A stretch of 20,598 nt of DNA. It comes from Methylococcaceae bacterium. GTDB lineage: Bacteria; Pseudomonadota; Gammaproteobacteria; Methylococcales; Methylococcaceae. This document shows, in pieces, positions 14,373-20,598 of this stretch (position 1 is the stretch's first letter; each line of letters starts with the position of its first letter). Position numbers and translations under genes: made by a program. The notes beneath the pieces are model-generated. The model had not been told where the DNA came from and searched no databases. It was given only the letters and a program-made list of their open reading frames with translations. Location of the stretch: NCBI GenBank assembly GCA_028678445.1, contig JAJRDJ010000239.1:1-20598 (forward strand), in the 5' to 3' direction.

Positions 14373-15758
14373 CTAGAGCGCGTCGATCGCCTCCCTTAGG
14401 CTTTTCACCGGCACCACGCTTAGTCCGGGATTTTGCCCCTTGACGATATTCTTCGCGGGCGCGAGAGCGTGCCGGAAGCCATGCTTGGCTGCTTCTCGCA
14501 GGCGTTCCTCGCCGTTTTGCACCGGCCTGACCTCGCCATTAAGGCCTAATTCGCCGAACACCACCCAGTCCCGCGGAATGGGCTTGTCGCGATAGCTCGA
14601 TACCACGGCGAGAGCGACGGCCAGATCACCGGCGGTTTCGCTCAAGCGTAAACCGCCCACCAGATTCACGAACACATCCTGATTCAGGATCGGCATCCCG
14701 CCATGCCGGTGCAGGATAGCCAACAGCATGGCCAGCCGATTGCTTTCCATGCCAACGGCCACCCGGCGCGGGGTAGGCAGGTGGGATTCGTCCACCAGCG
14801 CCTGCACCTCCACCAGCATCGGCCGGCTGCCCTCCCGCATCACCATGACCACGCTGCCCGGGGCATCCTCGTCGCCGCGCGAGAGAAAGATGGCGGAGGG
14901 ATTGCGAACCTCCTTGAGTCCGGTCTCGGTCATGGCGAACACGCCCAGTTCGTTGACCGCGCCAAAGCGGTTCTTGAAGGCCCGGATCACGCGGAACCGG
15001 CTGCTGCTGTCCCCTTCGAAATACAATACCGTATCGACCATGTGCTCCAGGACGCGCGGCCCCGCCAGAGCACCTTCCTTGGTAACATGCCCGACCAGAA
15101 ACACCGTAGTCTGTGTCTGCTTCGCGAAACGCACCAGTTGCGCCGCGCATTCCCGGACCTGCGCCACGGAACCCGGGGCCGATTGCAGCAGCTCGCTGTA
15201 GACCGTCTGGATGGAGTCAACCACCAGAAATTCCGGATGATGCGCGCCGGCGGTGGCCAGTATGCGTTCGAGTTCGGTCTCGGCCAGGATCTGCACTGCC
15301 GCGCAGGGCAGATTCAGACGCCGGGCCCTCAGGCCCACCTGGCTGATGGATTCCTCGCCGGTGATGTACAACACTGGGTGCTGCCCGCCAAGGGATGACA
15401 CCGTCTGCAACAGCAGGGTCGATTTGCCGATGCCGGGATCGCCACCGATCAGCACCGCCGAACCCGGCACCAGGCCGCCTCCCAGCACCCGGTCGAATTC
15501 TTCCAGACCGCAAGGCGTCCTCTGAATTTCCTCGGCCTCGACCGCCGCCAGCGATATGGGTGTTGCGGGGCCCTGTTTCGCCGCACCGGCATAGCCGGAA
15601 AATCGGCTAGACGCCGAGGCGGGCCGGTCCTCCAGGCTTTCGACCAGTGAGTTCCAGAGACCGCAACCGGGGCACTGCCCGGCCCATTTGCTTTGCGCAT
15701 GACCGCAATCGGTACAACGGTAAACGCTCTTGCGATCCTTGCCGCGCCCTACCGCCAT
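14373..15758 (-). CDS. radA: DNA repair protein RadA (Sms)
   Basis: This 461-residue RecA-like ATPase promotes branch migration of recombination intermediates. The N-terminal C4 zinc finger is intact (Cys15, Cys18, Cys29, Cys32), then Walker A GGDPGIGKST (105-114) and the RadA-specific KNRFG motif (262-266). The C-terminal Lon-protease-like domain ends in AKNIVKGQNPG and SLREAIDAL. The length is typical. A good ribosome site (GGAAGGAAACC before the ATG) sits inside the end of the methyltransferase gene, which radA overlaps by 10 bases. It is the last gene of a four-gene minus-strand run. Confidence 0.95.
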   Translation of the reverse strand: MAVGRGKDRKSVYRCTDCGHAQSKWAGQCPGCGLWNSLVESLEDRPASASSRFSGYAGAAKQGPATPISLAAVEAEEIQRTPCGLEEFDRVLGGGLVPGSAVLIGGDPGIGKSTLLLQTVSSLGGQHPVLYITGEESISQVGLRARRLNLPCAAVQILAETELERILATAGAHHPEFLVVDSIQTVYSELLQSAPGSVAQVRECAAQLVRFAKQTQTTVFLVGHVTKEGALAGPRVLEHMVDTVLYFEGDSSSRFRVIRAFKNRFGAVNELGVFAMTETGLKEVRNPSAIFLSRGDEDAPGSVVMVMREGSRPMLVEVQALVDESHLPTPRRVAVGMESNRLAMLLAILHRHGGMPILNQDVFVNLVGGLRLSETAGDLAVALAVVSSYRDKPIPRDWVVFGELGLNGEVRPVQNGEERLREAAKHGFRHALAPAKNIVKGQNPGLSVVPVKSLREAIDAL

Positions 15759-16489
15759 GGTTTCCTTCCGCTGACCAGCGCATTGACGCCGTTCCGGAAA
15801 TTCACGCGGATCTCGGCAAACCCCAGGGCCACCATTTCCTCCAGCGCCGGATGCAAGCGCATGAGATGCTCCTCGGATTCGTCGCTAAATAGGTGCACCA
15901 CCCACTGCTCGAGCAAATCCGGGCGCTGCATCTCGAGAAACACCCGGAAATAACCCCTTACTTCCTCCTGAGTGTGCTGGAGATGCGCGGCAGGCTCATC
16001 GATCGCATAGCGGTCGCCATTGACGAACAGCCCGCCCGGCTTCAGCACCCGGAGGATTTCCGCCAGCACCCGGGTCCGGTACCCGGACAGGAAGTTGTGC
16101 AGGGTGTAGGCGCTGGCCACCACCTCCATGGAGTCATCGGCAAGTGTCTCCAGGGCGGACAGTGCATCGCTCTCGCGCAGTTCCAGCCGTCCATTCGCCA
16201 GTGCCTCTGCTAGATTAACCCGGGCTTGTGCCAGCATCGCTGGCGCATTGTCGACGGACACAATCCGGAGATCATCCCGGCTGTTGAGCAGATGCCGAGT
16301 GGTGATCCCGGTACCGCAGCCGAGTTCCAGCAACTCAAGCGCGCAACCGTCAGGGCGCGGAGGCAGATGCTCAACATACTCGCCGACCCGCTGACTCATC
16401 TCCGCCGCCGCCGGACAGATGCGCTGCAGAAAATGATATTCGTCGGCAAGGGCACCGTGGAACAGATGCTCCGCTGTGTGGCTGTTCAT
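15749..16489 (-). CDS. Class I SAM-dependent methyltransferase
   Basis: This 246-residue protein has SAM-binding motif I ELGCGTG at residues 55-61. The acidic residue ending strand 2 is Asp80 in VSVDNAPAML, and VLKPGGLFVNGD provides the post-motif segment around strand 5. The N-terminal AEHLFHGALADEYHFLQRICP resembles methyltransferases acting on small molecules or lipids, but I cannot name a substrate. It overlaps the start of radA by 10 bases and starts 17 bases after the NhaD-like gene, so it is likely co-transcribed with both. No strong ribosome site precedes the ATG. Confidence 0.8.
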   Translation of the reverse strand: MNSHTAEHLFHGALADEYHFLQRICPAAAEMSQRVGEYVEHLPPRPDGCALELLELGCGTGITTRHLLNSRDDLRIVSVDNAPAMLAQARVNLAEALANGRLELRESDALSALETLADDSMEVVASAYTLHNFLSGYRTRVLAEILRVLKPGGLFVNGDRYAIDEPAAHLQHTQEEVRGYFRVFLEMQRPDLLEQWVVHLFSDESEEHLMRLHPALEEMVALGFAEIRVNFRNGVNALVSGRKPWR

Positions 16490-16506
16490 GGGTTTGATTC
16501 GCTAGT

Positions 16507-17934
16507 TCAGAAAAACCGGGCATTGACCCAGAAGTGGACGGCGACACTGGCAAAATACCCCAGCAGAATCACCGGCATCCAGCGCAAGTGGTAGCCGAAG
16601 GTGTAAATGCCCTTGACTTGCCCCAACAACCCGACGCCCGGCGCGGAACCGATGGCTAGAAGACTACCGCCGGCGCCCAGCGTCAGGGTCAACAGCAGCC
16701 ATTGCCCGATGGGCATGGTCGGGTGCATGTTCAGGACGGCGAACATCAGGGTGCCGTTATCGATAAAGGCCGAGGACAGCCCGATCAGGATATTGGCCAG
16801 TGTGGTGTCGATCTCGCCGAACAGAAAATGCGCAATGGCATCCAGATAGCCGACGAAACCCAAGGCGCCGATGATCATCATCGCCCCATAAAAAAACAGC
16901 AGCGTATCCCATTCGAGATTGCCAATTTTCTGGAAAATGTCGTAATCCCGGTCGTCCAACCAGAGGGAGGCTTTTGGCTCATCGACGATAGCCTCCTGCT
17001 CGCGGCCCTTGGCGGTCTTGATCAAATAGAAACTAAATAACTGAAGCAGCGCCAACCCCGCCATCATGCCCGCCGCGGGAGGCAGTTCGAGATAGACGTT
17101 CGATAGCACCGTAATGACCAAGGTCAGCCCAAAGAGAAAAATGATGCGCTTGCTGCCGCGCCTCAGGTTAATCACATGCCTCGAAATTAGCGGCACTTCT
17201 TTAGGCACGAAGTAATGCATGATCAGGGCTGGCACGAGAAAGTTAACCAGGCATGGAATGAAAAGTGTCAGGAACTCGGTGAAATGCAAGACATGGTGCT
17301 GCCAGACGAAGAGTGTCGAAATCCCGCCCAACGGGCTAAACGAACCGCCGGCATTGGTGGCGCTGATGATGTGGACACAAGCCAGCCGAACGAACCTGGA
17401 ATTATGCTTCCCTACCGCCAGGGCTATGTTACCCATCAACAGCGCCACAGCCAGGCCGCTCACGATCGCCGATAGGAAAAACGCCAGCGTGCCTATGATC
17501 CAGAATAGCTGCTGATAACTGTATCGCCGGTTAACCAGCCAGATGCGCATTCCATCAAAAATGCCTCGTTCCTCCATGGCATTGAGATACGTCATGGACA
17601 CGAGGATGAACAACAGCAATTCAACATAGGCGAGCAGGTTGCTCTCGAAAGCCATGACCGCCGCCTTGGGATTGCCCTGCATGGCGTAATAAATACAGAT
17701 GACAAACCAGACGAGGGCAGCGCCCAACACCATCGGCTTGGATTTACGCAACTCGATGACGTCCTCGGACATGGCCGCGACGTAGGCAAGCACCGTGATG
17801 GCCAGGGCCAGATACCCGACCGCATGCCCCGTCAAATCCAGCGCCGCAGGGGCCAGTCCCGGCGATGAAGCCTCGGCCGCAATGCCCAGCACGGGCACGA
17901 GGAGCGATACAACAACGAACAACAGCTTGGCCAT
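16507..17934 (-). CDS. nhaD: NhaD-type Na+/H+ antiporter family protein
   Basis: This 475-residue inner-membrane protein of the ion transporter superfamily has a signal-like first segment and about eleven further hydrophobic segments. Family landmarks are NAGGSFSPLG (194-203) followed by STLFVWQ, FIPCLVNFLVPALIMHYFVP, SSAFIDNGTLM (388-398) and GAGGSLLAIGSAPGVGLLG (420-438). Length matches characterised NhaD proteins (about 477). The first repeat is odd: where NhaD proteins carry ADNLTT, this one has VSGLAV (158-163), and GDITT is replaced by GGIST (203-207). The Asp-Asn in the second repeat (392-393) is kept. Ion coupling may therefore differ. AGGA lies 8 bases before the ATG, and the gene follows the dehydrogenase-like lipoprotein by 23 bases. 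Confidence 0.82.
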   Translation of the reverse strand: MAKLLFVVVSLLVPVLGIAAEASSPGLAPAALDLTGHAVGYLALAITVLAYVAAMSEDVIELRKSKPMVLGAALVWFVICIYYAMQGNPKAAVMAFESNLLAYVELLLFILVSMTYLNAMEERGIFDGMRIWLVNRRYSYQQLFWIIGTLAFFLSAIVSGLAVALLMGNIALAVGKHNSRFVRLACVHIISATNAGGSFSPLGGISTLFVWQHHVLHFTEFLTLFIPCLVNFLVPALIMHYFVPKEVPLISRHVINLRRGSKRIIFLFGLTLVITVLSNVYLELPPAAGMMAGLALLQLFSFYLIKTAKGREQEAIVDEPKASLWLDDRDYDIFQKIGNLEWDTLLFFYGAMMIIGALGFVGYLDAIAHFLFGEIDTTLANILIGLSSAFIDNGTLMFAVLNMHPTMPIGQWLLLTLTLGAGGSLLAIGSAPGVGLLGQVKGIYTFGYHLRWMPVILLGYFASVAVHFWVNARFF

Positions 17935-17957
17935 GAAATGGTCCTGATCCAGGGCGA

Positions 17958-19118
17958 CTACGGTTTTGATACTTGGGTAGCGGGCTGGAAAGCAATCCGG
18001 TAAATCGCCCCGGATTGGTCATCCGATACCAGCAGAGCGCCATCCGGCATTTGCAATATATCCACCGGCCGCCCCGTCACGGTGCCGTCGGGCTTCAGCC
18101 AGCCTTCGGCGAAAGCCTCCTCGGCGACCGGCTTGCCCTGCTCGAAACGCACCAAGACAACACGGTAGCCCTGCGGCTGGCTACGATTCCAGGAGCCATG
18201 CTGGGCCACGAAGAGTTGCTGTCGGTAGTTGACGGGGAATGCCGCGCCGGTATAAAAGCGCAGACCCAGCGCGGCGACATGGGCAGGGAAACTCCATTCG
18301 GGAGCGGTGAACTGGCTACAGGCGGCCTCCTTGCCGAACTCGGGATCGGCGATATCCTTGCCATGGCAATACGGGAAGCCGAAATGCAGTCCCGCCTTCG
18401 CCGCATGGTTCAGTTCATCCGGGGGGAGGTCATTGCCCAGCCAGTCACGTCCGTTGTCGGTAAGCCAGAGTTCATGCGTCACCGGATGCCAGTCAAAACC
18501 CACGCTGTTGCGGAGACCGCGGGCGAAGATTTCGAAGTTCTTACCATCCGGGTCGAGCCGGGTCAGCGTCGCATAAACCTCTTTCTCGGGCTTGCAGACA
18601 TTGCAGGGCGCGCCCACTGCCGTATACAGCTTGCCGTCCGGACCGGTCCGGAGGTATTTCCAGCCATGATGCTTGTCGCTTGGGTAGCCGTCGTAAATGA
18701 CCTCCGGCGTGGCGGGCCGCTCACGATGCGCCTTGATGTTGCCGATTTTGCTGATGCGCGAGACCTCGGCGATATACAAATCGCCTGCCAGCCAGGCGAC
18801 GCCATTCGGCGCATTGAGGCCACTGGCCACGGTGCTGACCTGCTCGGCCCGGCCATCCCCGTCGGCATCACGAACAGCATAGACCTTGCCTTGATCGAGG
18901 GTTCCCACGTAGACGGTGCCATCGTCCCCCAGCGACATCGACCGAGCGCCGGGCACTTGAGTGGTATACGCCGCGATACTGAAACCCGGCGGCAGCCTGA
19001 TGCTGCCGAGATCGATCGGTCCCGGCGCGCCGCCGCACGCGCTGGCCATCAGCGTAATGCCCAGCGACAGGGCCAGCCGAATTCTTGTTCTCTGAAATAA
19101 CGGTACCGAGTACAGCAT
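17958..19118 (-). CDS. Glucose/sorbosone dehydrogenase-like lipoprotein (PQQ-type beta-propeller)
   Basis: This 386-residue exported protein has a lipoprotein-type signal (SLGITLMASAC, Cys28) and a six-bladed propeller of the glucose/sorbosone dehydrogenase family. Characteristic segments are LPPGFSIAAY, NAPNGVAWLAGDLYIAEVSRI, APCNVCKPEKEVYATLTRLD, ARGLRNSVGFDWHP, LWLTDNGRDWLGND, LHFGFPYCHG and VAQHGSWNRS. Relatives bind PQQ or remain uncharacterised; the real substrate is unknown. The start at 19118 is chosen because GGAGG sits 7 bases upstream; the in-frame ATG at 19124 would be only one base from it. It heads the run leading to the NhaD-like protein, the methyltransferase and radA, and is divergent from htpX. 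The CNVC pair could form a disulfide. Confidence 0.85.
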   Translation of the reverse strand: MLYSVPLFQRTRIRLALSLGITLMASACGGAPGPIDLGSIRLPPGFSIAAYTTQVPGARSMSLGDDGTVYVGTLDQGKVYAVRDADGDGRAEQVSTVASGLNAPNGVAWLAGDLYIAEVSRISKIGNIKAHRERPATPEVIYDGYPSDKHHGWKYLRTGPDGKLYTAVGAPCNVCKPEKEVYATLTRLDPDGKNFEIFARGLRNSVGFDWHPVTHELWLTDNGRDWLGNDLPPDELNHAAKAGLHFGFPYCHGKDIADPEFGKEAACSQFTAPEWSFPAHVAALGLRFYTGAAFPVNYRQQLFVAQHGSWNRSQPQGYRVVLVRFEQGKPVAEEAFAEGWLKPDGTVTGRPVDILQMPDGALLVSDDQSGAIYRIAFQPATQVSKP

Positions 19119-19189
19119 GACCATTCCTCCACAGTAGATAAATCGCCAGAGGCCCGCTCACCATTCCAATTAAATGCCGGGACCGACAC

Positions 19190-19218
19190 TTGATTTTTAC
19201 GTGTCCAGCTCCAATTAT
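19190..19218 (+). promoter_or_regulatory. Predicted htpX promoter with overlapping inverted repeat
   Basis: TTGATT (19190-19195) and AATTAT (19213-19218) are separated by 17 bases, each a 4-of-6 match to the sigma70 hexamers. Transcription would begin near 19225, about 27 bases before the start codon. An inverted repeat GACAC/GTGTC (19185-19189 and 19201-19205) straddles the -35 element and could be an operator. No sigma32-type promoter was recognised. Confidence 0.4.
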
Positions 19219-19251
19219 GGCAGCTCTGATTTATTTACCGGGAATTTCACC

Positions 19252-20145
19252 ATGCGCATTCTGCTTTTTCTGCTGACCAACGCGGCGGTATTGTTGCTGA
19301 TCAGCATCCTGTTTCAGGTGCTGGGGATCGGCGACTACCTGCATCAAAACGGTGTCCCCCTGAGCCTGGACAGCCTGTTGCTGTCGTCGGCCGTCATCGG
19401 CATGAGCGGCTCGTTCATCTCGCTGCTGATGTCCAAGTGGATGGCAAAAAAATCCATGGGCGTGCATATGATCGAGCACCCCGCCAACCAGACCGAGCAA
19501 TGGCTGGTGGATACCATCTCCCGGCAGGCCCGGCGCTTGAATATCGGCATGCCTGAAGTCGGCATTTTCGACACGCCCGACCCCAATGCTTTCGCCACCG
19601 GCATGAGCAAGAACAGCTCGCTGGTCGCCGTCAGCACCGGCCTGCTGCACCGCATGAATCCGGATGAAGTGGAAGCCGTGCTGGGGCATGAAATGAGCCA
19701 CGTCGCCAACGGCGACATGGTCACCATGGGCCTGTTGCAGGGCGTGGTGAATACCTTCGTGTATTTCTTTGCCACGGTTGCCGGTTATCTGGTGGATCGG
19801 GTGCTGCTGCGCTCGGGCGATGATGACCGGGCCGGGTTTGGCCCGGCGTATTACATCACCCAGATGGTGGCCCAGATCCTGCTGTCCATCCTGGCAACGA
19901 TGATCGTGATGTGGTTCTCGCGCTGGCGGGAATTTCGGGCTGACGCTGGCGGCGCACAACTGGCCGGCCGCACCAAGATGGTCGAAGCGCTACGGGCCCT
20001 GCAACGTGCGCATGACCCTCAGGATTTGCCGGGCGAGATGGCGGCCTTCGGCATCAGCGGCGGCGGAGCTTCGGGCTTCCAGAAGCTGTTTCTGAGTCAT
20101 CCGCCCCTGGAAGAACGCATCGCCGCACTGCACAACCAACGTTGA
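19252..20145 (+). CDS. htpX: Protease HtpX (membrane zinc metalloprotease)
   Basis: This 297-residue inner-membrane M48 protease degrades misfolded membrane proteins. There are two N-terminal transmembrane segments (about 3-25 and 40-60), zinc site HEMSH at 146-150 with the third ligand likely Glu227 in WREFRAD. Two further hydrophobic segments (160-182, 200-222) lie between them. Family blocks PEVGIFDTPDPNAFATG and SLVAVSTGLL are present, and length matches Escherichia coli HtpX (293). The start at 19252 gives the standard MRILLFLLTN opening and has GGGAA 7 bases upstream. An open frame back to 19174 adds a leader that would start upstream of the predicted promoter. Probably a single-gene unit. 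Confidence 0.95.
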   Translation: MRILLFLLTNAAVLLLISILFQVLGIGDYLHQNGVPLSLDSLLLSSAVIGMSGSFISLLMSKWMAKKSMGVHMIEHPANQTEQWLVDTISRQARRLNIGMPEVGIFDTPDPNAFATGMSKNSSLVAVSTGLLHRMNPDEVEAVLGHEMSHVANGDMVTMGLLQGVVNTFVYFFATVAGYLVDRVLLRSGDDDRAGFGPAYYITQMVAQILLSILATMIVMWFSRWREFRADAGGAQLAGRTKMVEALRALQRAHDPQDLPGEMAAFGISGGGASGFQKLFLSHPPLEERIAALHNQR

Positions 20146-20212
20146 TAGTTCGGACAGCCCCACCCGCCTCAGAGCTGGACCTGACAAGTGAGACTGGTTC
20201 GCAGTAACCCAG

Positions 20213-20233
20213 GTGCGGGCGCCTTCCCCGCAC
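20213..20233. other. 7-bp perfect stem-loop after htpX, inside a cobalamin-riboswitch-like motif
   Basis: GTGCGGG (20213-20219) pairs perfectly with CCCGCAC (20227-20233) around a 7-base loop, 67 bases after the htpX stop. On the plus strand it could mark the htpX transcript end, though no U-run follows. On the minus strand the same bases belong to a segment reading GCCACTGTG then GGGGAAGGCG, similar to a conserved part of cobalamin riboswitches. The other conserved boxes are poor or absent. Confidence 0.4.
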
Positions 20234-20289
20234 AGTGGCCAAATGTACCTGACACCAGCCAATCCATGCAGCCCATACCTCATTCTTGA

Positions 20290-20598
20290 ATGAATCAACC
20301 GAATCGCCCCGCCACCCCATGGCTTGATGCCTGGAAGGATTTCCCCCGCGCCACGGGTGGGCCAGGCATCTGCCCCCTGCCGGACTGGGGCCTGCTGAAA
20401 ATCTCGGGCGAGGATGCGACGGTCTTTCTACAGGGCCAGTCGACGTGCGACATACAGGCGCTGGCGCTAGGCGCGGCCGGCTGCGGCGCCTTCTGTACCC
20501 ACAAGGGCCGCGTTATCGCCAACTTCCGCATCGCCCGGGGTATTGACGGGTTCTACCTGCTGCTCGCCGCGGAACTGCTGGAGGGTGTCAGAAAGCGG
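20290..20598 (+). CDS. ygfZ: Folate-binding protein YgfZ/GcvT-like (partial, 5' end)
   Basis: The frame stays open to the window edge (103 codons). The protein shows ICPLPDWGLLKISGEDA (27-43), FLQGQSTCDIQAL (46-58) and GAFCTHKGRVIANFRI (64-79), matching the N-terminal domain of YgfZ. YgfZ proteins are tetrahydrofolate-dependent and support iron-sulfur cluster assembly or repair; they are related to the glycine cleavage T protein. The diagnostic KGCYTGQE-type motif would lie beyond the edge. The ATG at 20290 lacks an obvious ribosome site. The 144-base gap after htpX holds the stem-loop listed above and no clear promoter. Confidence 0.85.
   Translation, partial: MNQPNRPATPWLDAWKDFPRATGGPGICPLPDWGLLKISGEDATVFLQGQSTCDIQALALGAAGCGAFCTHKGRVIANFRIARGIDGFYLLLAAELLEGVRKR

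Noticed and set aside
19174..19251. N-terminal extension of htpX from 19174
   Set aside because: The extension lacks HtpX similarity and would begin upstream of the predicted promoter; MRILLFLLTN at 19252 is the standard family start with a ribosome site.

Overview
The window is GC-rich and densely coded, with short intergenic gaps. Gene content (kup, htpX, ygfZ-type folate protein, radA, yadH, a trifunctional cysG, a Pseudomonas-ordered nir cluster) points to a gammaproteobacterium. Denitrification genes next to a glyoxylate-to-3-phosphoglycerate gene pair would fit a facultatively anaerobic, possibly autotrophic organism, but the lifestyle is inference.

Layout. (1) 1-486: the tail of a HEPN-type protein followed by a minimal nucleotidyltransferase, a probable HEPN/MNT toxin-antitoxin pair. 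(2) 629-2577: a D-2-hydroxyacid dehydrogenase of the glyoxylate/hydroxypyruvate reductase type coupled to a D-glycerate 3-kinase. (3) 11555 down to 2587 on the minus strand: a compact eleven-gene operon reading nirS-nirM-nirC-nirF-nirD-nirL-nirG-nirH-nirJ-cysG-yadH. It holds the cytochrome cd1 gene, two small c-type cytochromes and the heme d1 pathway. A full-length trifunctional siroheme synthase takes the place of nirE. (4) 11781-12206: a small lipoprotein of unknown function. (5) 12455-14344: the potassium transporter kup. (6) 19118 down to 14373 on the minus strand: a tight four-gene run of sugar-dehydrogenase-like lipoprotein, NhaD-like antiporter, SAM methyltransferase and radA. (7) 19252-20145: htpX. 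(8) 20290 to the end: the start of a ygfZ/GcvT-like folate-binding protein.

How the genes work together. CysG makes siroheme from uroporphyrinogen III. NirD/L/G/H decarboxylate it. NirJ, a radical SAM enzyme, replaces two propionates. NirF handles the late tetrapyrrole in the periplasm. The cd1 protein uses the cofactor and receives electrons from NirM and/or NirC. The cd1 protein is the most unusual member: it keeps the heme c motif and histidines equivalent to those of the d1 pocket, but its C-terminus looks more like NirF than classical NirS.

No CRISPR array, IS element, tRNA or rRNA gene was seen, and no stretch above 300 bases lacks a gene. Several stem-loops, two convincing sigma70-like promoters, and a cobalamin-riboswitch-like motif on the minus strand behind htpX are listed.
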